This document shows, one piece after another, positions 7,771 through 7,797 of a stretch of DNA of 7,797 nucleotides (positions within the stretch are counted from its first letter, which is position 1; each line of letters opens with the position of its first letter). Both the position numbers and the translations under genes were made by a program. Where the stretch lies: contig PWEB01000260.1 in the NCBI GenBank assembly GCA_003553305.1, positions 1-7,797 on the forward strand. Direction: 5' to 3'. The notes below the pieces were generated by a model that was not told the DNA's origin, did no database searches, and saw only the letters and a program-made list of their open reading frames with translations. The stretch comes from Syntrophomonadaceae bacterium (GTDB lineage Bacteria > Bacillota > Dethiobacteria > DTU022).

Positions 7771-7784
7771 TAACGGCATGTCAA
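7755..7784 (-). promoter_or_regulatory. Probable sigma-70-type promoter for yihY
   Basis: On the minus strand a perfect TTGACA (7784-7779) is separated by 18 bases from TAGCAT (7760-7755, four of six consensus positions). TG at the extended -10 position (TG-A-TAGCAT) strengthens the site. Transcription would start near 7748, leaving an AT-rich leader of about 45 bases before the yihY ATG. An inverted repeat overlaps the -10 region. Confidence 0.5.
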
Positions 7785-7797
7785 GAACTGCACGGAG

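Noticed and set aside
1..7797. Search for a novel defence island, CRISPR array, insertion sequence, prophage genes, tRNA or rRNA.
   Set aside because: No direct-repeat arrays, transposase or integrase motifs, or RNA gene signatures were seen. The content is explained by recC, recB and yihY, apart from one short gap.

Overview
The window holds three protein-coding genes, all on the minus strand. In transcription order they are a YihY/BrkB-family membrane protein (7703 to 6369), a RecC-like exonuclease V gamma subunit (6025 to 2087), and the first 695 codons of a RecB-like exonuclease V beta subunit (2087 to 1, running off the window edge). The recC stop and recB start share one base (TGATG), and a strong ribosome binding site lies inside the end of recC. 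The two genes are therefore very probably translated together as part of a recCB(D) operon. A recD gene would be expected just outside the window, beyond base 1.

The base composition is balanced, roughly half G+C by eye. The presence of RecB/RecC rather than the AddAB pair usual in Firmicutes points to a Gram-negative lineage. The long YihY variant with a C-terminal winged-helix-like extension and the style of the RecC sequence fit a Desulfobacterota/Deltaproteobacteria-like organism. That placement is inference from family resemblance only.

Region by region: 1-2087 is recB (partial), a superfamily 1 helicase with motifs I, Ia, Ib, II, III and IV intact. Bases 2087-6025 are recC, complete at 1312 residues, with an inactivated nuclease-like C-terminal domain. 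Bases 6026-6368 are a 343-base gap with a good extended -10 promoter for recC next to the gene. On the plus strand the same gap carries a reading frame that looks like a decayed protein fragment, interrupted by an in-frame TAG. Bases 6369-7703 are yihY. Bases 7704-7797 hold an AT-rich upstream region with a TTGACA-type promoter and an overlapping dyad.

Functionally, RecB and RecC would act with RecD in repairing double-strand breaks and degrading foreign linear DNA. YihY is a separate inner-membrane protein, and nothing in the sequence links it to DNA repair beyond adjacency. I see no mobile element, CRISPR array, tRNA, rRNA or new defence system here. The points most worth a second look are the intergenic remnant, a Cys/His cluster in RecB, and the nuclease-domain remnants in RecC.
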